A stretch of 5,103 nucleotides of DNA. It comes from an uncultured Treponema sp. (GTDB lineage: Bacteria; Spirochaetota; Spirochaetia; Treponematales; Treponemataceae). Both the position numbers and the translations under genes were made by a program. Shown here piece by piece: positions 1 through 5,103 of this stretch. A model generated the notes under the pieces. It was given only the letters and a program-made list of their open reading frames with translations, was not told where the DNA came from and searched no databases. The stretch lies in the NCBI GenBank assembly GCA_937923945.1, contig CALDWC010000129.1:1-5103 (forward strand), written 5' to 3'. The first letter of the stretch is position 1, and each line of letters opens with the position of its first letter.

Positions 1-431
1 AAAGCAATTGTTTCTACGGTAGAAGAAAGCATTAAATAACGGGACAAGTATTCAACGCTGTTTGCTCCAAAGTCGCACAACATTAAAAGTAAAATGAGTG
101 GGCTTTTATAAACGGATGTATCATGTCGCACAATCAAAAAATAAATAAGTCCGTAACTCAGATAAAAAATAATTTCCAAAGAAAGCGAAAAGACGGTGTG
201 TAACGTTAGCGCTGAAAAACCGACTGAAATCCCTTCCATAATCACGCGTACGATAAAAACGCCAATGCCTGAAAGTAAGGAAGTAAGAAAAATCGGTAAA
301 TCTTTTTTGTACTCAAGAATTGCTATTAAAACAATAATTCCAAGAGAGATTCGTAAACCGCCTTCAACGAGTGATAGGTTAAAAATAGAAGCAAGCGCTG
401 AAAGTCCCGCTGTGATTAAAACATCTTTCAT
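1..431 (-). CDS. Multi-pass membrane protein, N-terminal part (possible histidine kinase sensor domain); runs off the window
   Basis: The minus strand is open from an ATG at 431 to the window edge, giving 143 residues with no stop. The start has a good ribosome binding site (AAGGAAAGG at 438-446, 6 nt from the ATG). The protein is almost wholly hydrophobic, with likely membrane spans near residues 5-20, 27-39, 45-65, 72-101 and 110-120. Short charged loops separate them (EYKKDL at 40-45, VRHD at 101-104). The pattern LRISLG (26-31), a KDL turn, GVFIVR (57-62) and CDFGANSVEYLSR (119-131) resembles, from memory, the N-terminal membrane sensor region of certain clostridial and spirochaetal sensor histidine kinases. 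No kinase domain lies inside the window, so this is only a suggestion; another membrane protein or transporter is possible. The gene is divergent from the lipoprotein operon and could regulate it, but nothing here shows that. The reality of the coding region is well supported; the function is not. Confidence 0.72.
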   Translation of the reverse strand, partial: MKDVLITAGLSALASIFNLSLVEGGLRISLGIIVLIAILEYKKDLPIFLTSLLSGIGVFIVRVIMEGISVGFSALTLHTVFSLSLEIIFYLSYGLIYFLIVRHDTSVYKSPLILLLMLCDFGANSVEYLSRYLMLSSTVETIA

Positions 432-448
432 AATCTACCTTTCCTTAA

Positions 449-476
449 GTTTTACATAAAAAAAGAATTTTGTCAA
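449..476 (-). promoter_or_regulatory. Candidate promoter for the leftward membrane protein gene
   Basis: On the minus strand a consensus TTGACA (471-476) is followed after 16 bp by TAAAAC (449-454), a weak -10 element. A start of transcription about 7 nt further on would leave a leader of only about 10 nt. That leader would keep the AAAGG part of the ribosome binding site but lose its upstream half, which is a reason for caution. Confidence 0.33.
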
Positions 477-505
477 TAAGTTTTTCCAAAAATAGATAAA
501 AACAC

Positions 506-535
506 TTGACTTTATTTTTTTTTTTTTCGTAAAAT
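506..535 (+). promoter_or_regulatory. Promoter of the five-gene operon, with a poly-T spacer
   Basis: TTGACT (506-511) and TAAAAT (530-535) are separated by 18 bp and each differs from the sigma-70 consensus at one position. The predicted transcript would start near 542, giving a leader of about 25 nt that includes the GGGGAGA ribosome binding site. Most of the spacer is an uninterrupted run of 13 T (515-527). No other convincing promoter is visible before the later genes, so this one probably serves the whole operon. The match is by eye; no transcript start data are available. Confidence 0.6.
515..527 (+). repeat. 13-base homopolymeric T tract inside the promoter spacer
   Basis: Thirteen consecutive T lie between the -35 and -10 elements of the operon promoter, preceded by TTTA. 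Homopolymers of this length are prone to slipped-strand change, and a change here would alter promoter spacing. In an AT-rich genome such runs also occur by chance, so phase variation is an inference. Confidence 0.8.
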
Positions 536-553
536 TACCCAACTTTTTTGTGC

Positions 554-562
554 GGGGAGAAG
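554..562 (+). promoter_or_regulatory. Ribosome binding site that fixes the start of the first operon gene
   Basis: GGGGAGAAG sits 5 nt before the ATG at 568 (7 nt if the core is GGGGAGA). An in-frame GTG at 550 lies upstream of this site and has no ribosome binding site of its own, so 568 is the better start. Confidence 0.7.
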
Positions 563-567
563 ACATA

Positions 568-1113
568 ATGTCTTATTCAAGCGATAGTATTGCTTTTTCC
601 GATTTAACATTTCTAAGTAAAGTATTGGTATTACTAAGCTGGTTAATAAAAAGTGCTGTTTTGTTTATTATTTTTTTTGCTTTAGTTATTTTAAAAGAAA
701 AAATGATTCGAAATGGAATGCCGCTTTCAGAAATTGCATTGAACATGGCTTTTGTTGTAGTTTTTTATAGTGTCGTTTTTTTATTGTTTTACATTATCAG
801 CGAGCATATTATAAAGAATATGATTGGCGGGATAATTCTTTCCATACTGGGAGCAGCATTAGCGGTAGTTTTTCCGCCATTAGGTATACTTCTTGCGGTG
901 ATTGGAATTCTTTCCATTATTTCAAAAATAATTTCCGTTATAAAAATGATACCACTGCTCCTTTTAGGTGTCTTATTTGCTGTATTACTTTTTGCTGATC
1001 TTTTAATTGCTGAATTTAAATTTAATGAATTTTATCCTTTTGTTCGGAGTGTTATAAGCATATCTGCTTTTGGTTTTCAATTTATATTTTCAAAAATAAT
1101 GTTGGCTATTTAA
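568..1113 (+). CDS. Polytopic membrane protein of unknown function, first gene of the operon
   Basis: This is a 181-residue, very hydrophobic protein in which I recognise no family. Likely membrane spans lie near residues 16-42, 58-78, 85-118 (Gly-rich and perhaps a re-entrant or double hairpin, with a PP pair at 103-104), 127-148 and 157-180. The few charged residues fall in loops, for example KEKMIR (43-48), SEHIIK (78-83) and AEFKFNE (148-154). There is no cleavable signal peptide and no visible catalytic motif, so a scaffold, anchor or small transport role is possible but cannot be told from the sequence. The start at 568 follows a strong ribosome binding site and a good promoter. The stop is 26 bp before the next gene, whose own start is weak. 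The reading frame one base back stays open across this stop and remains hydrophobic, so the true C-terminus may be longer if there is a frameshift near 1090-1113. Confidence 0.78.
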   Translation: MSYSSDSIAFSDLTFLSKVLVLLSWLIKSAVLFIIFFALVILKEKMIRNGMPLSEIALNMAFVVVFYSVVFLLFYIISEHIIKNMIGGIILSILGAALAVVFPPLGILLAVIGILSIISKIISVIKMIPLLLLGVLFAVLLFADLLIAEFKFNEFYPFVRSVISISAFGFQFIFSKIMLAI

Positions 1114-1139
1114 TACTTTCAGCAATCACCTCGTGTGTT

Positions 1140-1388
1140 TTGGCATTTAAATACAGCTTAAAAAATGCAATGATGCGGCAAGTTGTTATCTTTATGGCAA
1201 TTCCGATAACCGCATTAATTATCTTACTGGTGCATACATTGATTTCAAATGCATTTTATCATCCGCAGCAAGTACAGCAAATGGAAGTGCATAAAAATCA
1301 AATTCATATTAAAGATTATTTTCGGGCAGACGGAACGCTCGTACATGCGTATTGGAGACGTCTACCAAGTAAAAGAGGTGTTTTATGA
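1140..1388 (+). CDS. Small single-span membrane protein with a YFRxDGT motif
   Basis: Up to 82 residues. A hydrophobic segment at 15-37 is a likely single membrane helix. It is followed by a hydrophilic tail with YFRADGTLVHAYWRRLPSKR at 60-79. The Tyr/Phe-Arg-x-Asp-Gly-Thr...Trp-Arg pattern recalls the short G-Y-x-R-x-D-G-T-x-V-x-x-H-x-R segment of many small bacterial proteins and phage tails, of unknown function; this likeness argues that the frame is real. The start is uncertain. TTG at 1140 gives the longest version, ATG at 1170 or 1173 a shorter one, and none has a Shine-Dalgarno sequence. The frame is open upstream to 1029 without any start codon. It may therefore be read by coupling from the gene before it, or be the frameshifted end of that gene. 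Its TGA overlaps the ATG of the next gene by 4 bases (ATGA at 1385-1388), which suggests coupled translation. Confidence 0.6.
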   Translation: MAFKYSLKNAMMRQVVIFMAIPITALIILLVHTLISNAFYHPQQVQQMEVHKNQIHIKDYFRADGTLVHAYWRRLPSKRGVL

Positions 1389-2848
1389 AAAATATATTAA
1401 GAACTGTTTTATCTTTTAGTGTTTGTTGTATTTTCTGCTATATCATTTCAGGCTGTTTGCTATTATCGGCATTATTTCCCGATGAAGAAAGTCAATCAGG
1501 AAAAAGCATAGAACAAGCACATGAACCTATTGCCGTAACAGATAGAGAAGCCGTAATGAATAAAAAAAGAGCAGTAGTTCCCCAACCGGTTGTACAAAAT
1601 ACGCAATATTCAGGCTCTGCGATCGCCATTCCAACACCGGAGTTTAAAAATGCAAATAAAGGCGATGCTTGGATGAGTCAATTTTTGCAAGATTCACTAA
1701 CCAGTCAATTTGCCAGTCTTTCCGGTATGACTGTGTTAGATAGAAAAAACGAGGATGTCGCAATCACCGAACAAAAATTGCAGGAACGCGGATATACAAC
1801 TTTTGAAAATGCCGTGGAAATCGGTAAAATGACGAACGCACAATATGTCCTTGCAGGTTCAATCCAACGCCTTCCGACACGGTACGCTCTGACATTCCGT
1901 GTCAATGACATTGAAACTAATGAAGTAAAATCGGCATTTTCAGGACAGTACACGGTGCAGGATATTGAAAACGGTACGGCAATACAAGATATTATCAGTA
2001 AACTATTTGACGGGCTTGATATTCCCATAACTGATAAACAGCTTGCCGGTATCAGCAACAACAGTTCGGCACTGTACGGCACAAAAACGTTGGCACAGGG
2101 TATGATGGCAGAAAATACCGGTGACCTTGTTGAAGCAGTATCGTATTTTATTGATTCTTCCGAATTTGGAAATAGAGAAGCTGACGCACGCATTGTCGAA
2201 GCATTGCAAAGTGAAGCGCCAATGAATATCAAAGAGCAGGCAAATTACTATAAAATGCAAATCGCAAAGTGGAAAAAAATATCGAAAGAATTGGATATAT
2301 ATATGCAAAACAATTTGCCAATTATCGTTTACGATTTTTCATCGATAGATCCCTATATTGATAGTTCTGGTTCTAAAGTTGATTTAAAAATTAACAAAGG
2401 AATAAAGGTTATCAAAAATCGTAAAGCTTTATTAGTCTATAATCGAGTATTTGATGAGTGGGAAAAAGTTGAAGAAAATGCGAAACAAAACGAGGAAACA
2501 TGGGTTAGAGATGTGCGATTACCTGACTACTATCGCGACTATGGATATGTAGTCGGTCTATACAATAAATATGGAGAACTTTTAGATAAAAAAATATGCA
2601 GTCGTTATAATAATGAAATAGGTAATAGTATATATCATATAGATTATACACGATATCGTGACCAAGCAGTGCCACGACAGTCCCGCCTTTTTGATGAAGA
2701 AAATTTTCAAAGCATAAAATTTCGTTCTATTCCTATAGATGACAATTTTATTGAACCACTTCAAATAAAAATTATAAATGCAGTGATAAATGATACAAAA
2801 ATAAAGTATATTTTCTCATATGATGAATGGCTACGAATGGGAGAGTAA
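1385..2848 (+). CDS. CsgG/LpoB-like lipoprotein with a long novel C-terminal region
   Basis: This 487-residue protein begins with a lipoprotein signal peptide: Lys3 and Arg6, a hydrophobic core that unusually holds Cys14, Cys15 and Cys18, and lipobox ISGC with Cys24 as the likely lipidated residue. After a polar linker, residues about 77-215 match the CsgG/LpoB/FlgO-like alpha/beta fold. They contain SAIAIPTPEF (77-86), LQDSLTSQF then MTVLDRKNEDVAITEQKL (115-132), GKMTNAQYVLAGSI (147-160), and a strand pair YALTFRVNDIETNEV (167-181). Proteins of this kind act in the periplasm at the outer membrane as secretion pores (CsgG), penicillin-binding protein activators (LpoB) or flagellar ring parts (FlgO). 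Residues 231-275 (ALYGTKTLAQGMMAENTGDL region) look like a helical, TPR-like hairpin. Residues 300-487 are beta-rich, Tyr- and Asp-rich and unfamiliar, and are encoded by much more AT-rich DNA. AGAGG at 1374-1378 supports the ATG at 1385. The fold call is fairly sure; which of these functions applies is not known. Confidence 0.82.
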   Translation: MKNILRTVLSFSVCCIFCYIISGCLLLSALFPDEESQSGKSIEQAHEPIAVTDREAVMNKKRAVVPQPVVQNTQYSGSAIAIPTPEFKNANKGDAWMSQFLQDSLTSQFASLSGMTVLDRKNEDVAITEQKLQERGYTTFENAVEIGKMTNAQYVLAGSIQRLPTRYALTFRVNDIETNEVKSAFSGQYTVQDIENGTAIQDIISKLFDGLDIPITDKQLAGISNNSSALYGTKTLAQGMMAENTGDLVEAVSYFIDSSEFGNREADARIVEALQSEAPMNIKEQANYYKMQIAKWKKISKELDIYMQNNLPIIVYDFSSIDPYIDSSGSKVDLKINKGIKVIKNRKALLVYNRVFDEWEKVEENAKQNEETWVRDVRLPDYYRDYGYVVGLYNKYGELLDKKICSRYNNEIGNSIYHIDYTRYRDQAVPRQSRLFDEENFQSIKFRSIPIDDNFIEPLQIKIINAVINDTKIKYIFSYDEWLRMGE

Positions 2849-2850
2849 GC

Positions 2851-3810
2851 ATGCAAAAAATAGTATTTACTCTCTATTTAGCTCTTGAATTATTGGTGTT
2901 CTCTTGTACGACAGTCAAACAAGATAAAAATGATGAGCTGTTTACTTCCGACTATATTTCAGCGCGCGGGTATGGACACAGCATCGACGGAAGTAAGTCA
3001 AGTGCTTTAAGTGAACTGTCACGATACTTTTCTACACAAATAAATGTTCATGCCGTTGGGAAGACAGTTGCAACTGATGATGGTTCTCAAGAGCAAATTG
3101 AAGAGATTGTGCAGGTACTTTCCAATACTGAACTGTTTGCAGTTCATTACACAAAGCCGGTATATAACAAAATTGCTCAGCAATATGAAATAATTGCATA
3201 CATTGACCGTGAGGAAGCATGGAAAATTTTTGAACCGAAACTAAGGGAAAAATTAAACTTGTTTTACAGCATATATCAAGAGGCAATAGCAAGCAACGAG
3301 CCTTTTACACAATTACAATTATTACAGAAGGCAGAGAAATATACGGCAGATGCCAGTAAATTTTTACAATTTGCATATGCTCTTTCATCAGAAAAATCCG
3401 CTCAATATAGCAGTGAGAATGCGTCTCTTGATAATTTCAATGTAAATACAATTCAAGCAAAATCACAGTGCACTATTTCTATAAAATGCAGCAAAACAAG
3501 CGAAGCTTTAAAAGCTGCCGTTGAGGATATATTAAACAAATCAAATTTTACGCTTACTGATAATAAGCCAAATTATATTTGTACCGTTGAGCTTTCTGAA
3601 AATAAGAGCGTTATGGAAGCGGGTGTCTTTTTTACACCGAGCATTGCAATTACCATTACTTCAACAGTAAGCGGTGTAGACCTTTTTTCTTGGTCAAATA
3701 CTTTTTCCAGAATAGGCGCAAGTTCCGAGAATGTTGCGCTACAGCGAATGTACTATGAAGTACAAAAGTCAATCAAGGAATTATTATCCAAAGTGTTGGG
3801 TGAAAAATAA
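2851..3810 (+). CDS. LPP20-like lipoprotein
   Basis: This 319-residue protein starts with a short hydrophobic signal ending VFSC, so Cys19 is the likely lipidated residue. Phe at -2 is unusual and fits only a relaxed, spirochaete-type lipobox. Residues 36-125 resemble the LPP20 domain: ISARGYGHSIDGSKSSALSE, then LSRYFSTQINVHA (56-68), an acidic helix (EQIEEIVQV), and the strand-rich close VHYTKPVYN...QYEIIAYIDREEAW (98-124). Residues 126-190 are helical. Residues 205-319 form a second alpha/beta module (TISIKCS, helix SEALKAAVEDILNK, NYICTVELSENKS, FFTPSIAITITSTVSG), a layout I associate with treponemal LPP20-type lipoproteins. LPP20 domains occur in surface or periplasmic lipoproteins such as Helicobacter Lpp20 and Vibrio FlgP. 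The ATG at 2851 is chosen because GGGAGAG (2839-2845) lies just upstream and the signal peptide then begins correctly; an in-frame ATG at 2827 would add eight polar residues. It starts 2 bp after the preceding stop. Confidence 0.8.
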   Translation: MQKIVFTLYLALELLVFSCTTVKQDKNDELFTSDYISARGYGHSIDGSKSSALSELSRYFSTQINVHAVGKTVATDDGSQEQIEEIVQVLSNTELFAVHYTKPVYNKIAQQYEIIAYIDREEAWKIFEPKLREKLNLFYSIYQEAIASNEPFTQLQLLQKAEKYTADASKFLQFAYALSSEKSAQYSSENASLDNFNVNTIQAKSQCTISIKCSKTSEALKAAVEDILNKSNFTLTDNKPNYICTVELSENKSVMEAGVFFTPSIAITITSTVSGVDLFSWSNTFSRIGASSENVALQRMYYEVQKSIKELLSKVLGEK

Positions 3811-3818
3811 ATTCATGT

Positions 3819-3824
3819 GGAGGA
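3819..3824 (+). promoter_or_regulatory. Ribosome binding site that fixes the start of the last operon gene
   Basis: GGAGGA lies 7 nt before the ATG at 3832. The in-frame GTG at 3817 overlaps this site and cannot use it, so 3832 is the start; the protein then begins MKKLIKW, a typical signal peptide N-terminus. Confidence 0.8.
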
Positions 3825-3831
3825 ATTTATC

Positions 3832-4854
3832 ATGAAAAAATTGATAAAGTGGTTAAGTACTCTTGCAGTACTTATGAGTATGGTTGCTTGCGAAACGGTG
3901 AGTCAAAACACAACAACGCAACAGATGGGCGGTAATGTGTCGGGAGTAAAAGTTGCAGCAAATAAAACTTATTTACGCGATTGGACCGGACGCACATTAG
4001 GTACGGAACCACAGCCGCAATGGCTCATGCAAGCCTTTTTGAACAATTATACCGGTGCGCGCTCCGTTTATGGAATCAGTGAGCAGGATGTTGTTCGTGT
4101 TGCTACGGTAAAAGCAAAAGATGTTCGTTCCGCCCAAATGTATGCTGATATGCAATTTGCCCGCAATGTTGCACGGGAACTTCAGCAATCTATTATGGTC
4201 ACCGCAGCTGAAAAAGCACGCAACGGAGACATGAACGAAGGAACAAAAGGTGCCATTGAAGAGGTAACGCAAACACGTGCAGAAGCCACTATTACCGGTT
4301 ATGAGAAAAAAACTGAGTTTTATCACATCGTTGATGAAGAAGATGCTTCAACAGGGAAAGTAACTCGTTGCTGTGTATTATATCAAGTATATGTTATCCC
4401 TGGAAAGACTTGGACGGAGACTTGTGCACATTATTTGAAAAAAGTACTCGGTGATATTCCTGAAAATTTATCTCCCGACGAACAGGATGTCAAAGATTTA
4501 GTATCAACCATGATTAAAGATGGACGCCATCCGACGGTTATGAGTCAACAAGAAAAAGAGCAGGAACTTGAATACAAACGACGAATGCTTGATGTACAAG
4601 CCGATTTAGCACCTGCACAACAAGCTGCCGCAGCACAACAAGAATTGCTGAAAATAGCGCAGGAAAATAAAACAAAGCGCACTGAAATTCGAAATGAAGC
4701 AAAGACAAAACAAGTTGAAGCTGTTGCCGATGCAAAGACGATGGCGTACTTGTCAGGCAGTCCTGCGGTAGAATCCGCCGCCTTTGTAACACCGGACGAT
4801 GCAGCACAAATCGAAGCTGAAGAACTTGCAATGAGCATATTGTTCGGCAATTAA
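3832..4854 (+). CDS. LPP20-like lipoprotein with a coiled-coil C-terminal region
   Basis: This 340-residue protein has a clear lipoprotein signal: MKKLIK, a hydrophobic core and lipobox MVAC with Cys20 as the likely lipidated residue. Residues 62-206 look like a second, divergent LPP20-like module: PQWLMQAFLNNYTGARSVYG (62-81), helix ADMQFARNVARELQQSIMV (105-123), TITGYEKKTEFYHIVDEED (153-171) and strand CCVLYQVYVIPGKTW (180-194). The order (Ala-rich helix, polar helix, strand, Tyr-Val strand, Trp) parallels that in the gene just upstream. Residues 238-306 are rich in Gln, Glu, Lys and Ala and look like a long charged helix or coiled coil (QQEKEQELEYKRRML, then PAQQAAAAQQELLKIAQENK). The last 30 residues are acidic. 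A scaffold or oligomerisation role in the periplasm fits, but no enzyme motif is seen. It is the last gene before the terminator, 21 bp after the preceding stop. Confidence 0.8.
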   Translation: MKKLIKWLSTLAVLMSMVACETVSQNTTTQQMGGNVSGVKVAANKTYLRDWTGRTLGTEPQPQWLMQAFLNNYTGARSVYGISEQDVVRVATVKAKDVRSAQMYADMQFARNVARELQQSIMVTAAEKARNGDMNEGTKGAIEEVTQTRAEATITGYEKKTEFYHIVDEEDASTGKVTRCCVLYQVYVIPGKTWTETCAHYLKKVLGDIPENLSPDEQDVKDLVSTMIKDGRHPTVMSQQEKEQELEYKRRMLDVQADLAPAQQAAAAQQELLKIAQENKTKRTEIRNEAKTKQVEAVADAKTMAYLSGSPAVESAAFVTPDDAAQIEAEELAMSILFGN

Positions 4855-4880
4855 TTTCAATCGCTTTGCGTTATTTGAAA

Positions 4881-4917
4881 AAAAGCCTTATAAACTATTC
4901 GTTTTGTAAGGCTTTTC
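4881..4917 (+). terminator. Rho-independent terminator of the operon
   Basis: A perfect 10-bp inverted repeat, AAAAGCCTTA (4881-4890) and TAAGGCTTTT (4907-4916), begins 26 bp after the last stop codon. AAAC (4892-4895) and GTTT (4901-4904) can extend the stem inward around a five-base loop. The T run (four bases, 4913-4916) is short and belongs to the stem. The A run on the other arm means the hairpin could also work, more weakly, for transcripts entering from the right. Confidence 0.82.
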
Positions 4918-5103
4918 CATCTCAATTAATAATATTGTTATATTTAGTGTGCGGCACAGCAATGGTGAAAAACTTATGAGTTATTCCGATATTCCTTATT
5001 AAAATCAGCACACGCGTATATTATTTCTTTATATAAAAACATCAACTTCACGGAAATCAAGTTTGTAATATTTTAAGAATAAAACTAGGATTTATGAGCG
5101 CTT

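Noticed and set aside
196..459. Plus-strand open frame of 87 codons starting with GTG
   Set aside because: It lies opposite the leftward membrane protein gene, has no ribosome binding site, and its Lys/Ile/Thr/Ser-rich product looks like antisense of a hydrophobic coding sequence.
550..567. GTG at 550 as the start of the first operon gene
   Set aside because: It lies upstream of the ribosome binding site at 554-562, which serves the ATG at 568.
1705..2308. Two minus-strand open frames inside the CsgG/LpoB-like gene
   Set aside because: They are shadows of a well-supported plus-strand lipoprotein gene, with Ser/Cys-rich products and no start signals.
2582..2764. Minus-strand 60-codon hydrophobic frame
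   Set aside because: It lies wholly inside the AT-rich tail of the lipoprotein gene; its Ile/Tyr-rich product reflects base composition and it has no start signals.
4538..4850. Two overlapping minus-strand open frames at the end of the last gene
   Set aside because: They arise from the repeated Gln/Ala/Glu codons of the coiled-coil region; the Ser/Ala/Cys- and Leu/Gln-rich products are typical antisense artefacts.
4974..5072. Minus-strand frame of about 33 codons (containing YACADFNKEYRNNS) right of the terminator
   Set aside because: It is short, has no convincing start or ribosome binding site and no recognised family. It could be a gene remnant, but nothing supports that.
4918..5103. Remaining 186 bp to the right edge, including the small palindrome TGTGCGGCACA (4948-4958)
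   Set aside because: The 5-bp palindrome is too short to call an operator or terminator, and I see no gene, tRNA or repeat here.

Overview
The window looks like a piece of a low-GC spirochaete chromosome, most likely a Treponema. That assignment is an inference. It rests on the AT-rich bases, three consecutive lipoprotein-type signal peptides (one with the relaxed lipobox common in spirochaetes), and CsgG/LpoB-like and LPP20-like domains of the type seen in treponemal lipoproteins. No marker gene fixes the genus.

Layout. Positions 1-431 hold the 5' part of a minus-strand gene for a multi-pass membrane protein that runs off the left edge. Its hydrophobic domain resembles the membrane sensor region of some Firmicute/spirochaete histidine kinases (tentative). 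Positions 432-567 are a divergent intergenic region. It has a candidate promoter facing left and a strong-looking promoter facing right (TTGACT, 18 bp, TAAAAT) whose spacer contains a 13-base run of T.

From 568 to 4854 five tightly packed plus-strand genes form one apparent operon. They encode a roughly 181-residue polytopic membrane protein, a small single-span protein with a YFRxDGT motif, a CsgG/LpoB-like lipoprotein with a long unrecognised tail, an LPP20-like lipoprotein, and a second LPP20-like lipoprotein with a charged, Gln/Ala-rich coiled-coil tail. Gaps are 26, -4, 2 and 21 bp. Four of the five starts have a good Shine-Dalgarno sequence; the small second gene does not. The operon ends at a clear hairpin terminator (4881-4917). 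The last 186 bases hold no gene that I can support.

Working together. CsgG/LpoB-like and LPP20-like lipoproteins co-occur in envelope assemblies elsewhere, such as the Vibrio FlgO/FlgP/FlgT flagellar H-ring set. The operon may therefore encode a membrane-anchored periplasmic or outer-envelope complex: two inner-membrane proteins plus three lipoproteins. The exact function is unknown. The points most worth a second look are the homopolymer in the promoter spacer, the possible frameshift joining the first two operon genes, and the sharp fall in GC in the C-terminal part of the CsgG/LpoB-like gene.
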